64,000 nt of DNA. It comes from Brachypodium distachyon (taxonomy: Eukaryota > Streptophyta > Magnoliopsida > Poales > Poaceae). Under the pieces are notes generated by a model. That model was not told the origin of the DNA. It was given only the letters and a program-made list of their open reading frames with translations, and did no database searches. The number at the start of each line of letters is the position of its first letter. The first letter of the stretch is position 1. A program made the translations under genes and the position numbers. Location of the stretch: the NCBI RefSeq assembly GCF_000005505.3, contig NC_016131.3:60621355-60685354 (forward strand). The letters run 5' to 3'. Below, piece after piece: positions 46,665-58,646 of the stretch.

Positions 46665-49600
46665 ATGCACTCCCTCAGGCGTATCCTCCGCCTTCCCGTC
46701 TCCACTACCAGCTCCACCTGCAGCCTCCGCTGCCTCTCATCCCACCGCCCCGCGCCGCCGCACCCCTCCACAGCGACCGGCGACGACGAGTGGAACGACG
46801 CGTGGGAGACCGCATGGCTCCCGGGCGACTCTCCCGCGTCCTCCCCGGCGCCCGCCGCGCCGTGGGAGTCCCCGTCATCGGAAACCGTTGCGACCACCGT
46901 ACCAACCATCTCCGCTGAGGTGGACCCTGACACGAAAGCCTTCGTCGCCGACATGGACGAGCGCTGGGCCGAGCGCCGCGCCGCGACGAGGCGGTCGCGC
47001 GCTTCTCGCCCTAGTGCTGCCGAGGGTGGGGGCGGCGCCGGAGCGAAGAAGGCAGGGGCGGACGAGTACAGGACCAGGAAACAGCGCGTCCACGCGGCGC
47101 TGTGGGTGAAAGAGATCGATAAGATGGAGGAGGCGCGCCTCGGCGGTCGCGGCGGCGGCGCAGCCGACGACATCGACCGGCTCCTTGACTCATGCTCTGA
47201 GTGCGTTGCTACTCTCCTTTTTGTTTTATATATCCAATAATTTTGCAAAGTTCAGCTGTCCTGTGGTTGCTTTGTGTTATCCCATTGCTGGGTTATATTT
47301 GATTGCTTGAGATACACCACATTTGTTGAACAGGTTTCCCACTGAAATTCAATCGCATTGCTGGGTCATCGTAGACTCATAGCAATAGAATCACATGAGT
47401 GCTTAACTCCAACCGCAAGAGATAGAATTGCCCCAGAAGTTGTCTTCTTCGGAGGGTTTGCGGTGCAAATTAAAAAGAATTGTAGTATTTGATTAGTTTC
47501 TGCTACGTTTTTTGTAGGGAAGTCGCTCCACTGTGATAGGTACAAAATTGTAAAAAAATAGTCGCATTCTGTACTTGCTCTGATGAGCAACGGGAGGGTT
47601 ATAGGTAAATGTAACCAGTAAGGTCCATGTGCAGTGAGAAAAGAAGAAGCTGAATTCCCATGTTTTTAGGTGTAACATTCTGTTATGGTACTTTCTTCAT
47701 GGTTGGTAGACCATCAGGTGGAACCTGTGCTTTTTGGTAAATCGGACTGTATGCTGTACAATGTGATAATTGGCCAACAATCAAACTAGACTGGGATGAG
47801 GTGTGTAATTGAGATACTTGACATGGCTTGTTCATTGCCTGATGTGGGATATGGTGCAATATGTTTGGATCAAATTATAACCATTTTACACCCTCCAAGT
47901 ATGTCTGGGCCTCTGGGGTCCAAATTTCACCCTGAGCCCAAAAACTGTTCACTTGACAGCCTAGACTCTCGAAACTGGTTGAATACTCCCTAGCTCAGGG
48001 CCGCACTGAGTTGGCAAAATTCTTACATGTCACTTGGAGTGGCATCCAAGTTAGCATTAGAGAATTAAAGAAGAGCAGTGGAGTTTTGCTGACATGGTGG
48101 TGGGGTATATACATGCTAACTGCTTCCTCCTCTTCTTCCGCTGCATAGATTCTACAGTAGTACAACTGGATCCTGCCTGAGCGTGGCAATCAACATCTCA
48201 TAGCCAGCTAACATCACCGAGCATCTGAAGAACATGGGGGTGTAGAGTAAATGGTCTTAGAGTGTGAAATTTGAACTCAGGACACAGTTGAGGGTGTAAA
48301 ATCCTTATGTTCTCTTATCTCCTCTCGTTATCTCCAACCTTCCAATCCAACAGCATGGCCTCACCTATCATGCGCACTGTCACGGTTTAGTTTGGATCCA
48401 ATAAATATCAAATTTCTTTATTTACAACTTGAATACAGCTATTGTTTAGTAATACTTCCTCCTTTTCGGTTTATAAGGCACCCATGCATATCTAGGTCTT
48501 TGATTTGACCAACAAAATATGAGTTGTATACCACATAAAGTATACCTTTATAAACTATGGTATACAAAGTCTCTAATATTATTTCTTTTATGGCATAGAA
48601 CTCATATTTCGTTGGCCAAATCGATGAGCTAGGTATGCACGCACGCCTTATAAACCAACAAGGAGGGATTTTGTCTTGTACTTCATTGTCTGCTATCTCT
48701 TGCTCAATAAAGATCAGGGTTGGTTATGTAATTGGATAGTCAAACATGAGGTGGTTCACAGATCTTTGGCTTTGATCATCGAGGAATAGAGACTTTCAAA
48801 GAAACATGTGTTATCTTTGTTCTTCTTTCATGCTCATCACTTAGTTGACAGGAGTAGGCAAAAACAAACATGACAATTCAAGTTGATGCACTTGTCATCT
48901 TTGTGAGTGCTTCTTGTGCTTTGCTTGCCTTGTTTCATAATCAACCAACCATGACCATTAGGCATTTGTAACTTGTAGGCTGTCATTTGAGTGCATACAG
49001 GAGCACTGCATGGTATAAATTCAAATTCGTTCGTGATAATTATTTTCCTGCCACAGGAAATTTATACTGCATGATTGGGTAGGCATCCTACGCATTTAGT
49101 TTACTCATACATCTTCGCTTTGTGAATATGCTTAGTTCTTACAACCCGCTTGGAATGCAGGATCTTTGATTCTGGCAACACTGGTTTGGGCGATTCAAAT
49201 ATTCCAAGCACGGCTGAGATCAAAACCAAGCCTGATGGTTGGGAAACCACCTCGAGAGGTCAGGATGGCAACATATGGGAGATCTCTCAGCGTGAAGAGG
49301 ACATTCTTCTCCAAGAATTTGAGAGGCGCATTGCTTTCAGTAAACAGCAGGTCAGGGACGATGCTTCCTTCAGCCAACAGTCTGTGTTAATGTTACTAAA
49401 ATGATACTGTAACTGTGACTGCAGATTGCTAGTTTCATCAAAACTCACATATTTAGCCGGAGACGGCCTATCGATGGATGGAAGTACATGATCGAAGAAA
49501 TTGGCCCCAATGCAAGGAAAGGAAAGGGGAGTGTACAGAGGCTACCGAGTGTGACTGATCCCGCTACCCAGCCTTTCAGGGAGGAGACACCTGCAATTGC

Positions 49601-49691
49601 CTCTGGTTCCTCCTCCTTCAGAGGAGACCCCTCTCGTTCCTCCTTCAGAGACTCCTCTGATTCCTCCTTCAGAGGAAACCGACATTACTGA
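46665..49691 (+). CDS. GCD1: GAMETE CELL DEFECTIVE 1-like mitochondrial protein
   Basis: Three exons, 46665-47200, 49161-49350 and 49425-49691, join in frame at GT-AG introns to give 330 aa. The N-terminus (MHSLRRILRLPVSTTSS) is Arg/Ser-rich without acids, as in mitochondrial presequences. A low-complexity Ala/Pro region follows, then the conserved core: IFDSGNTGLGDSNIPSTAEI, KPDGWETTSRGQDGNIWEIS, EFERRIAFSKQQIASFIKTH and FSRRRPIDGWKYMIEEIGPN. This core is recognised as that of plant GCD1, needed for gamete function in mitochondria; the molecular activity is unclear. The C-terminus has three imperfect SSFR(G/D) repeats. Intron 1 is about 2 kb and carries a MITE. Confidence 0.88.
48453..48668. 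mobile_element. Stowaway-like element in GCD1 intron 1
   Basis: Long inverted ends: TTCCTCCTTTTCGGTTTATA with AGGC on the left and the inverse of GCCTTATAAACCAACAAGGA at the right, with matching inner parts (CATGCATATCTAGG). About 215 bp. A left TA is visible, but the right one is not clear. Confidence 0.7.
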
Positions 49692-50497
49692 AGCAATCTC
49701 TTTACTGATTTTCGTTGGTATCTGCACACATGCATGCCTTGTTGTCTCCAAAACCCTGGTTGATAAATTCCTTGTGGAGAAACATATTTTATTTTCTAAG
49801 TCATATGTTTGGGTACGGATACAATGCTTTGGAAAGACATTAATGCAAATGTTTATTAGGGTCACCACATGTTTGTACATGTTTACCAAGGGCAGCATAT
49901 CTGCTTGAAAGATAGTTAACGGTCAGTTTGCGGTTGTTAAATCTTGCTAAACTTTTTTATAATATGCTGTGAAAACACATATGAGATCATGCAAAAGTGG
50001 ATTAGCGAAACGATGAAATAGGCAACAACGGTAAGTCGGTAAGCAAACAGGATAGTAAAAACGCAGCCTAATTTGTAAGTTGGAAAGGCGCTTATGTCGC
50101 AACGAGCATATCTAGTCTAGGCGCTGGGTTACATCTAATAGCTCATAATCCTGCATTCCTGCTCGTCGCTGTAATTTTTGTTCCGTGAAATATCGCTTCT
50201 AGATCAATTCATGTTTGCTGGGGTGTGATTATAAGTTGCAACGCAAGGGGTGAAAAAGGCAAAGCAGATTTTGTGAACATATGCTACTTGCACATTCTAA
50301 AACCTCTCAGAAAATGCATATAGACCGCAAAGTGTTGCACGTGTTTTAATAAAACGTGCACTGCAGAAAAGAAACAGGATATTAAGCCATGTAACAAAGA
50401 CCTTCGTATCTTTCGTTTCTTTTGTGCGATAAACGTACTATCAATATTGTTGTCTCAAATTTTTGCATGCGTACGTCGATTAAATAAATTTAATACT
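49692..50497. other. Intergenic, no feature seen
   Basis: The GCD1 3' UTR and AT-rich DNA. No ORF or repeat was recognised. Confidence 0.5.
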
Positions 50498-50661
50498 TAC
50501 TCCGGCCGAAATTACTTGTCGAAATATTACATGTATCTAGACACTTTTTACACATAGATACATCCGTATTTGGACAAATTTGAGACAAGTAATACCGGTT
50601 GGAGGAAGTACCATGATTTGTTTGACAAATTTGAGACAAGTAATACCAGTTGGAGGAAGTA
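50498..50661. mobile_element. Stowaway-type MITE with 51-bp end duplication
   Basis: The left end CTCCGGCCGAAATTACTTGT is inverted at 50582-50608 (ACAAGTAATACCGGTTGGAG). A 51-bp block (GACAAATTTGAGACAAGTAA and onward) starting at 50573 is repeated at 50624, so the right end is present twice. Confidence 0.8.
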
Positions 50662-50713
50662 CCATGATTTGTTTGAGAAATTTCCTGAAGTGGTGCATTT
50701 AGGCATAGTTTCG

Positions 50714-50837
50714 TACTTCCTCCGTCCAACAAAAATGTCTCGAAGTTTAACAAAATTTAAATGTATCTAGACATGACTTAGTGTATAGATGCATTCAAAT
50801 TTAGTGAAAGTTGAAATATCTTTGGACCGAGGAAGTA
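50714..50837. mobile_element. Stowaway-type MITE
   Basis: CTTCCTCCGTCCAACAAAAA on the left and the inverse CTTTGGACCGAGGAAG on the right, bordered by TA, with TGTATCTAGACATGAC inside. Confidence 0.85.
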
Positions 50838-51008
50838 TTAGACTTTCCCACGAAAAAGATACTATTCCCATTAGAGGGTAATCTCATCTAACATTGCGAA
50901 ATCCAAAATAGAGCCTGGTATTTACATGCACAGGCAGCCAGGCTTCAGCTGTGTAGTATATTCACTACGCTCAAAGACAAACTTCATGATTGGTTGGAGC
51001 TGGTCTGC

Positions 51009-52537
51009 TCAGTCACTACCTGAACTTGCTTCCTTGCTACTGCCGGTTGTGCTACTGCTACACTGTTCATCTTCCATCCTAGGAAGGCCCAGGCTTACAG
51101 GCCAAGATGCTGACTCGGTTGGGTACCTTGCCTGCGGCCGAGCAACATGGTTCAAGGCCTCCTGGTGTTCTGATTGTTCAAGGCCTTCCACAGATGCCGC
51201 ATCTGGGAAGAGCTTGAGTTCCCGTGGTGGTGCGGCATAGGATTGCGCAATGGCTGTTAGCTGTTGCAAGGGGAATACTGCGCCCGTGATGCTGGGTGGC
51301 TGCTGCGCCGGGAAAACTGTGCTTGTAGCGTGAGAAACTGGGAGAGGCGACCCAGTAGTAGCGCCATGGCCCCAACCTTGATTGCTCGCAACCTGCATCG
51401 CCAGCTCGTTTTGTAGCTCCAAAATCTCGTTGCGGAGCACACTGTTCTCATCCTGCAGCTCGTCCCTCTCCATTGTAACCTGTTTGTGAAAGAACGAACA
51501 TGGGATAGTAAACAACTGCTGAATTATGTAGGTATAAAAATGCAGTGCATCAGTACAAATGATGTTCATATGTGTCTTTTCTGGTTATCCTATGCATTAA
51601 CTAAATCATTTACAGTCCATAGGATCAGGCACCAAGTCTGAACCATCAGGTTTTCAGCAAATAAAGGAAAACACGGCTACAACTGCAATGAATCGAATAT
51701 AATTCCCAGAATATAAAGAACTTACATAATGAGATTCGTTTAGCAGGGTGCTATTTTCCTTTCGGAGAGATTCTAGTTGAGAAAGCAGATCTCGAAGTAT
51801 TCGAGTGGTGTCAGTCAATATGCATGCTTTCCCATTGTTCTGCCTATCTGCTTCTGCAAAGGGACATTTCATTTGATCAGAACATAACGTTTCAATAGCA
51901 AAGTTAAGCAATACCGGTTTATAAGCTAATCATTCGAGATTATTGGCCCAAATGGCTTTATAAGCTAATCATGGAGTCGAAACTTGACAGATGTGCATTC
52001 TGAAGTCCATTATTACAAGCATTACTTGGACATAGATGACAACAACATGATGCAGGTTTACAAACCCAAGCTCAAACTCAACATATAAACACATAAAACA
52101 ATTAACCTCCCAAATTCAGAAGCAGGAACAGTGAAGCAATGCTGTGATTTAGGAAGTTAGCAATGTACACCTACTCAACTTACCTAGCATATTGCCGAGG
52201 TCACCGAAGAGATCATTAAGCTTGTCGCGCTTATGCTTCTCCCTCTCGGCCTTGTGGATCTTCCTGGGGGCCTTCTTCTTGCACTTGTTGTCCGAGACAG
52301 GCCTGCGCATGGTTCGATTCCAAAATTACATCAGCCACAACAATGGAACGTGGGTTCAGAAAATGAATGCAGTGAGATCGAACGCATCCCAATAACAAGA
52401 AGATACCAACAACCGTTGGAACTCAGCCCGAAAATAAGAAATGAGATCTGAAATCGGTCCAAGAAGTCTCACCCGCGCACGATCTTCTCGGCTGAGCCGT
52501 CGCTGACGGTGGCGGCGGAGACGTTTCCGCTCCCCAT
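51009..52537 (-). CDS. IRO3: bHLH transcription factor, IRO3/POPEYE-like
   Basis: Four exons on the minus strand, 52473-52537, 52184-52302, 51726-51853 and 51009-51479, join with agreeing phases to give 260 aa. The bHLH domain spans about residues 37-90: basic region HKAEREKHKRDKLNDLF, then NNGKACILTDTTRILRDLLS in helix 2, followed by a leucine-rich coiled coil (ESLRKENSTLLNESHY, ELQDENSVLRNEILELQNEL). Sequence and layout match rice IRO3 and Arabidopsis POPEYE (bHLH47), nuclear regulators of the iron-deficiency response. The C-terminal RPQARYPTESASWP block is also seen in that group. Assignment to this subclade is by motif recall only. A DELLA- or EAR-type end is not obvious. Confidence 0.85.
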
Positions 52538-54150
52538 GGCGACCATACCTTTCTTTGGCCCCCCAAAAACGTCTTCCTCCCCTGCAGAAGCCAGAAACCC
52601 AAGAAAGTAGCAGTCAATTCACCCGCCTCTCGCAAGCCGTTCCCCAATTCGGACCCCAAACAGAAAAGGGCGCAATGGATAGATACCTCGAGCTGCTGCA
52701 ACGGATCGGAGAAAGGTGGATGCTGGTCAGCCAGAATCTCCTCGCGGTTCTCTGCTCTGGCTCGCGCAAGGGCAGGCGAGTAAAAAAGAAGAGAAAAGGT
52801 GGGCGGAAGGGCGCGTGGCTTGGGCGTTCCGTTGCGCGCGGGGCTGGTGGCGCCGCTCGATGAGACGCGGGCCAGGGGATGATCTGGAGCCCACTGGTCG
52901 GCGGAGTGGTGTGGCTGGGCAAGAGTGGGAGGGCCAGAGGTGGGACACGCGGGGGGGCGCGTGGGCGGCACCCTCCGACGCCTCCGCCCGGCGCGTGCCG
53001 CCGCGTGGGATTTCCAACAAGACGCATGCTGTACAACGTGTCCTCTGCACACTCCATCTTGCGCGATCGACAATTTTCGTAAAACGCGAAATGTTTTTAG
53101 TTTTCCCTTCGATTTTGAACAAAAGTTAACTTAAGACACAAACAGTACTTTGGATTCTGCCGCTAGAAACACGGTTTGCACTTTGCCATGACGAAAAATG
53201 GTTGCAACTGCCATGAGAAACGAACGAACGCACGCACGCAAGCACGTCGGTCGGTCGCGCGGCTTTTGTTTACGCAGGCGCGTGGATCATGCCGGTTGCT
53301 TTCGTGTTTCGTTACAGGGAGGGCCCGAAGGGAGAGCAGGATGAGCGTGCCGGTCCCGTGGCGGCCACGGGTCTCCACGACGGCCAAGCGGTGCACACGG
53401 TGACAAATCTGGCCGTGTCCCCGGTGCTCTCGCCCGATCGACCCAACCCGTGCCGTGCACAACCACTGCACGGTAAGTCGGTAAATGAGACCGTGAGTCG
53501 GAACTACTCCTAGCACTAGCACTGGTACGGTGGTACCCCCATCCGGTTCCTTCGTTATATCATCGGTATGTTAGTCATGCCGTCCTGATTCCTTTAACAT
53601 CCGTGTTTTTCTACCTTCTGTTTGTTTAAAGAGATCCTGTTTGCCGGGCGCTGAATCACCACTGAAGAATGGTGTGGCTCCAAGCTGGTACCCAAGTGCT
53701 GCAGGACAGCAGGGGGGGCTAGTTGGGCACGGAGGCAAGGTCACTATCCTTGTTTGTCCATGGGCGCACCTGGAGAGAAGGCAGCGGACGAGCGGTTTCG
53801 TTTCCTTTGCTTCGGTCCAGACTCCAGGACGCGCGCGTGGCTGAGCCAGGAGAAAGGGAGGAGGCGCGTGGTGCACCCGTGGCGGACACGGGGACTCTAC
53901 CACGGTGCCCAGCCCAAACAAGCGGTGCTCTCTGGGCCGGCTCGTGCCGCCGCGCAGCTTTGCCATCGTGCCGCGGGCGCCTCATTCGTCGCCATCACAG
54001 AGGTAGCCAAGATGATAAATTCAATCGCAGAGGTGGAAAATTTGTGAAAAGTTCCACCTAAAACTCATAACGATAAGACTTGATTGATCACTCAAAACAA
54101 CCACGTACACGAATTAAGAGTTCCGCAAGCAAGTTACTGCCAATATAAAT
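52538..54150. other. GC-rich promoter and intergenic DNA
   Basis: 52538-53060 is GC-rich leader/promoter DNA of the bHLH gene, producing many overlapping shadow ORFs. Between 53300 and 53960 two diverged segments share words such as CCGTGGCGG, CACGG and CAAGCGGTGC, suggesting an old local duplication. No gene was supported. Confidence 0.4.
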
Positions 54151-54223
54151 CATACTCAAATGGCAATTGGCATATGTATCATCCCTAAATTAGTCAGCAT
54201 AACAAATGTGACACCGAACATAG

Positions 54224-54448
54224 TCATCTCCAGGTGGGCTTGTTGCCCAGCACGAGATGAGTCTCGACGTGAAGACCCCGCAGAACCACACACTGCGCAT
54301 TCACCCTTTCTGCTATGCAGTCCCCCCTGCCAAAACGCTTTGCTTGCCACGCACCCAGCAGGTAGAAGAAGCAACACAAGCCAATTATCACAACCACGAG
54401 CGCGACGGTTCTGCTCTGGTTTTCGGCCGCTGAGCTCCGTGCCATCAT
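54224..54448 (-). pseudogene. N-terminal fragment of a PMT-type (QUA2-like) methyltransferase
   Basis: The minus-strand ORF starts MMARSSAAENQSRTVALVVV with a type II signal anchor (VVVIIGLCCFFYLLGAWQ) and continues RFGRGDCIAERV then LHVETH, the N-terminal signature of Golgi putative methyltransferases (DUF248). It ends at a stop after 74 codons, whereas full proteins exceed 600 aa. No methyltransferase domain is present in the window on this strand, so it is a truncated relic. Confidence 0.6.
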
Positions 54449-54530
54449 GCCAGTGCCACACCACCCTAATTAAGAGAATGATCATCTTTCAGCTTCACCG
54501 TATCATATGGGCTTTACTAAGCTAAAAATA

Positions 54531-54597
54531 TATTCCCTCCGTTACTAAATACTTGTTGCTGTTTTAGTGCGACAAGTATTTAGAAACGGAGGGAGTA
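54531..54597. mobile_element. Short Stowaway-type MITE
   Basis: CCCTCCGTTACTAAATACTT and the inverse AAGTATTTAGAAACGGAGGG, with TA borders. At 67 bp it is nearly all inverted repeat. Confidence 0.88.
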
Positions 54598-54713
54598 CTG
54601 TATATCATATGGGCTTTATTAGTTCAAAGTTCAAACGTATGGTCAAATCATAGTATCAATTGATTGATCATCTGTAATTTTGCAGTAACACATGGAATAA
54701 TACCTGTTTCTTG

Positions 54714-54803
54714 ACGAGGCTCTGCAGTAGCACGCCCGTCTTCGATATCACCGGGTCCTTGCGATTGTACACGGTGGCCTCTCCGCTGGTCAGCCATTTG
54801 CAT
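54714..54803 (-). other. Orphan exon-like block
   Basis: On the minus strand, a 90-nt block follows an acceptor-like TTGTACAG and ends at a donor GTATTATTCC. One frame reads CKWLTSGEATVYNRKDPVIS then KTGVLLQSLVKKQ, which looks like real protein. No partner exon was found. It may be a captured gene fragment. I do not recognise it. Confidence 0.35.
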
Positions 54804-55336
54804 CTGTACAAGTATGGGGATGCCTTGATCTCAACACCAGAACGAGCTAGTACAACAACCTTCTAGCTGTTGCCTGTTGGTTATTTCTCGGAGCTCTTCA
54901 CAACAGCATCAAAACGAGAAGGCTTATGTTAATTTTCCGTGGCGTCACCTCGGAGCCACCAGCGAAACATTGTAAAATGGCCTATTATATGGTGCGTCGG
55001 GCGTATCAATTCCAGTTAATTCCCGGTGTCACCTCGGAGCCTCCGCTCACCTTGGCCGGCCGGCCGGCAGCTTCATGGGCGATGTGACGTTTAGTACCCG
55101 GCCGACACGTGGAAGGTGTGGATGCGCATGAATTACTGTTAACACATCAACTTCCTTTCGTTCTTGTGATGAAGGTCATATGACCCAAAACAGGATTTCA
55201 TGCATATAGTAGTGTATCCTTCACAAGAATAAGAACAATATATTGGCCAACGGATGAACTCCCATTTCTTCGGTCGCACAGGAAAATTAAAGATTTCAGA
55301 AATTTTAGCATTTGGAGCTGCTAGGTCAGAAAGCAC

Positions 55337-56986
55337 ATGATCATGAGTAGCTTCATAAGCAAATACGGGAGATACAACGAAGTGGGATTCGTGAGACGGG
55401 ACGTGTATAACATGTGTGCCAGAGAGAAGAGAAAGCTGATTGCGAATGGTGACGCGTCCACCTCACTCGGCATTATGCTCAGCAAGAGGGACAATGATCC
55501 TGATTTTTTTTTCGAGTACCAGGCAGATGAGATGGGACGTCTGCGAAGTATGTTCTGGTGTGATTCGCAGTCACGTCAGGACTATCAGGATTTTGGCGAC
55601 GTAGTCGTGTTTGACAGTACCTACAAGATGAACTGGTATGGCATGCCATTCGTTCCCTTTGTTGGTCTGAACAATCACCGTAATACCACAGTTTTTGGAT
55701 GCGCCATCGTTTCAGACGAGACTGAAGAAACGTACGTATGGCTGCTCCAAACATTCTTGAGAGCCATGTGTCGGAAGAAACCGAAGGCTGTGATCACTGA
55801 TGGTGACGCTTCTATGATCAGGGCTATTGGGGCCGTCCTCATAGGCGTATGGCACCGTCTATGTTCTTGGGACATAGAGAAAAACATGAAGAAGCACCTT
55901 AGTTTCAAATCAACAAAAGAGTTCCGGTCTCTCTTATACTACACCACTCCAGAAGACACATTCGAAGACAGGTGGAACGCGTTTGTTCAGAAATGGCGGA
56001 CAGATAGAACAGAACCATGGCTGAGGAGGATGTACAGAAAGAATAGACTGTGGGCCGCGTCCTATCTCTCGGGAGGATTTTTTCTAGGTATGAAAAGCAA
56101 TCAGAGAAGTGAAAGTCTGAACTCATGCCTCCACCTTCACCTTGACTTCAGAATGACTCGTCGATTTGATAGTGCACTATGAGAACGCAATTGTTCGTAT
56201 CCGCGAGGCAGAGGCAAGTGATGACTGCAGCTGTTCTCAGACACTAGCTGTGGCAGTTACAAACTGTAAGGCGATCAAGGTGGCCGCTTCACGTGTGTTC
56301 ACTCCGGCAAACTTTTATATGGTGCAGAAAGATCTCAAGAATATTGGCGGTCTACAAGTGTTTGATGTACACGACGGAGATCCTCGCCGTTTCATCGTTG
56401 GATGGAAAAACAACAACAGGTACAGGTTCACCGTGGACTACACACCTGGAAGTTCTAAAGAAACTATCAAGTGCAGCTGTCGTAGGATAGCTCGTAAGGG
56501 TCTCCCTTGCAAGCATATCCTCTACATATTAAAGCTATTGAAATTGGAAGAAATTCCTCAGTGTTGTGTTCTTCCACGCTTCTCGAAAAGGGCCAGACAT
56601 GGAGTGCCCGCGAGGTGAAACATCGATCTGTTTGCATGGGGATGGTCCGGAGCAGGGGAGCGGAAACGATACAGCGAGCTTAGCGTATTAGGCTCGGAGG
56701 CTTTCCACGTCGCGTGCAATGATCAGGTCATGTTCGGTGAGATGAAAGGATTCTTGAAGAACATGAAACAGAAATCACACACCCATTGATTGGGGATCCC
56801 GTCAAAGTTTGTACCAAAGGAGTGCCCAAGCAGAAGACTAAATTTCGGCCCGGTCAGAACTCGCCCGTAACGAAAAATGGCCGGCATCTACCATACGACG
56901 AGCGAACAAAACCGCAGGTGTGCAGCGCCTGCAAGCTTCCATGCAATAACATACGCAGCAAAGTATGCAAACTACATCCGTCGTAA
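55337..56986 (+). pseudogene. FAR1/MULE transposase relic
   Basis: From 55337 the frame encodes SSFISKYGRYNEVGFVRRDV, FWCDSQSRQDYQDFGDVVVF with DSTY (first catalytic Asp region), VFGCAIVSDETEETYVWLLQ, ITDGDASMIRAI, and SNQRSESLNS, all typical of FAR1-type MULE transposases. At about 56160 the frame shifts and continues as DLIVHYENAIVRIREAE to the SWIM zinc finger CSCRRIARKGLPCKHILYIL (stop near 56618). A third frame (56786-56986) holds a C-terminal CSACKLPCNNIRSKVC motif. The N-terminal FAR1 zinc-binding domain is absent and terminal repeats were not found. It cannot make a full protein. Confidence 0.88.
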
Positions 56987-57244
56987 GGACCTTCAGATAT
57001 CACTACTCGTCAATACATTTTGTACTGAATTACTATGTTACTGAATTTTTGCCGTATCTTTTTGTGTAGCAAGGCGGATGAGAACTAAAAGGGCAGTGCC
57101 GGCGTTCATCTTTTAAAAAAAAATTCAATGATGTATATTTTATGAACTTTATTGTACTCTTATATTTCGAGCGGTAATTTAGACTGTCATGAGTGGATAA
57201 GAATGTAGCATAATGTAATATACTTAGTTAATTGGGGCCCCATT

Positions 57245-57443
57245 TTATGCCGGTCAGGCCGCCCCTAAACTGGCGAGTGGGACTAAACGACGCCATCTCC
57301 CTCGTTGCGGCCCAAACACGCGCGGCCCGCAGGCGCGCAGCGCGTGCGGCCTTCCCCTCGTCGCGGCCCCCCACGCGCACGTGCAGTGAGATGCCGTCGT
57401 TTAGTCCCACCTCGCCAGTTTAGGGGCGGCATGACCGGCATAA
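57245..57443. mobile_element. Long-arm hairpin element (199 bp)
   Basis: About 55-nt arms starting TTATGCCGGTCAGGCCGCCC at the left and, inverted, TTATGCCGGTCATGCCGCCC at the right differ by two substitutions and one indel. The ~90-bp centre is very GC-rich (GCGGCCC, GCGCGC). It is probably a MITE with TTA/TAA ends. A related half end (TTATGCCGGTGATGGCACCT) is at 61035. Confidence 0.75.
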
Positions 57444-57603
57444 AAGGGACAGCGTCACAAATGCGTTACGCTCAGTGCCGTCGATTGCAATTTAAATCGG
57501 CTATGCAGTTTACATAAACCAAACTAAATTAAATCGAAATAAAACTATTTATTCGCCGACGTGACCATTTTTTTTTATTTCATATATGTTTAAATCTCCG
57601 ACG

Positions 57604-57660
57604 CGACATTTAAACGGCAATGGAAATAGGAATTTAAACGGCAATGGAAATGGAAATACG
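57604..57660. repeat. Short tandem repeat
   Basis: TTTAAACGGCAATGGAAATA recurs as TTTAAACGGCAATGGAAATG at a spacing of about 25 bp. Confidence 0.8.
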
Positions 57661-57719
57661 AATTTCATTGAATTTTTTTGGATTTATTACAAGTTTGAAC
57701 GAAATTACCAAATTAAACC

Positions 57720-58615
57720 TAATATAATCTAAGAAACTCCAACTGAAGTCGCTGTCGTCGCCGCTGCCGTCGGAGACCGGCTCGTCCTTTACCAGGACAA
57801 ACCCGGCACTGCAAATGGCGGCGGCGCCGCCGCCGCGTCCCGCCGACTGCATTTGCTCCCAGTCGCGCGCCGACTAGGCGAGCGCCTCTTCCTCGGTCAT
57901 CCGAGGCGGCTCCACCGCGGAGAGCGCGCTGGCGGCCTAGTAGCCCGGGAACTCCTCGGGATCCCCGGGAGCAGCCAGCGACGTCTGAGCGCCGCGCTCT
58001 TGCGCCCACCACGGCGCCGGCTCCTCCTGGGCGGGCACGCCGCAGGCCGCTTCTTCACGGCCATCTTCTTGCGCCGCGGGGAGACGCCGTCGGACCTCGG
58101 CTGCGGCGGAGGGTTGCCGGGGAGAGCGTCGAGGTGGGGCGTGCCGGGGTCGAGGTGGTCGAGGACGGCTGCGAGCGTGCTGCCGGGCAGGGCCCGCCAA
58201 GCCCTGCGCCCGACGACGTTGTGCGGTCCAGACGGGGGGGGGGGGGGGTTGGCGGGGTCGATCTGGGCGAGCTCGGCCGCCCGCTCGCCCTGGAAGAGCG
58301 CCTCCCCGTACGCCGTGTTGTTGGCGGCGTACCGAGGGGCCTGCGGATCGTCCTCCGACATGAGCTGCCGGCGACGGGCGACGTCGGCGCGCCACCGAGG
58401 GCTCCCGACGGGCGGCACCCGTGGGACCCCCACCTCGCCGACGCTGACATGCCACCCCGAAGGGAGGCGCGTGTCCTGCGGCATCGTGTAGCCGGCCTTG
58501 TACAGTGCCACTGCCTGCTCGGACAGCAGCGTGCGCGGGAAGAACCCGTTCGCCCTGCGTCGTCCGTCCGGCGGCTGCTGCCGCCGCGGCCCCACCCGTC
58601 GCTGCTGCCAAACAT
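57720..58615 (-). pseudogene. Repetitive grass ORF (transposon-associated, function unknown)
   Basis: On the minus strand an ATG at 58615 begins MFGSSDGWGRGGSS, the known start of a Triticeae-dispersed protein family. A frame change soon after leads to NGFFPRTLLSEQAVALYKAG and LPSGWHVSVGEVGVPRVPPV, then DVARRRQLMSEDD and a GC-rich, Arg/Pro tail, and finally, in another frame, LVKDEPVSDGSGDDSDFSW. At least two frameshifts are present. The leader has a GA microsatellite (58647-58664) and an internal G run at 58236-58249. The biochemical role of the family is unknown to me. Confidence 0.55.
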
Positions 58616-58646
58616 GGTCGCGAGGGAGAGAGAGTCGAGAAGGGGA

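Noticed and set aside
52423..53129. Several overlapping ORFs over 100 codons on both strands
   Set aside because: GC-rich bHLH leader/promoter DNA. No motif, and frames conflict with each other.
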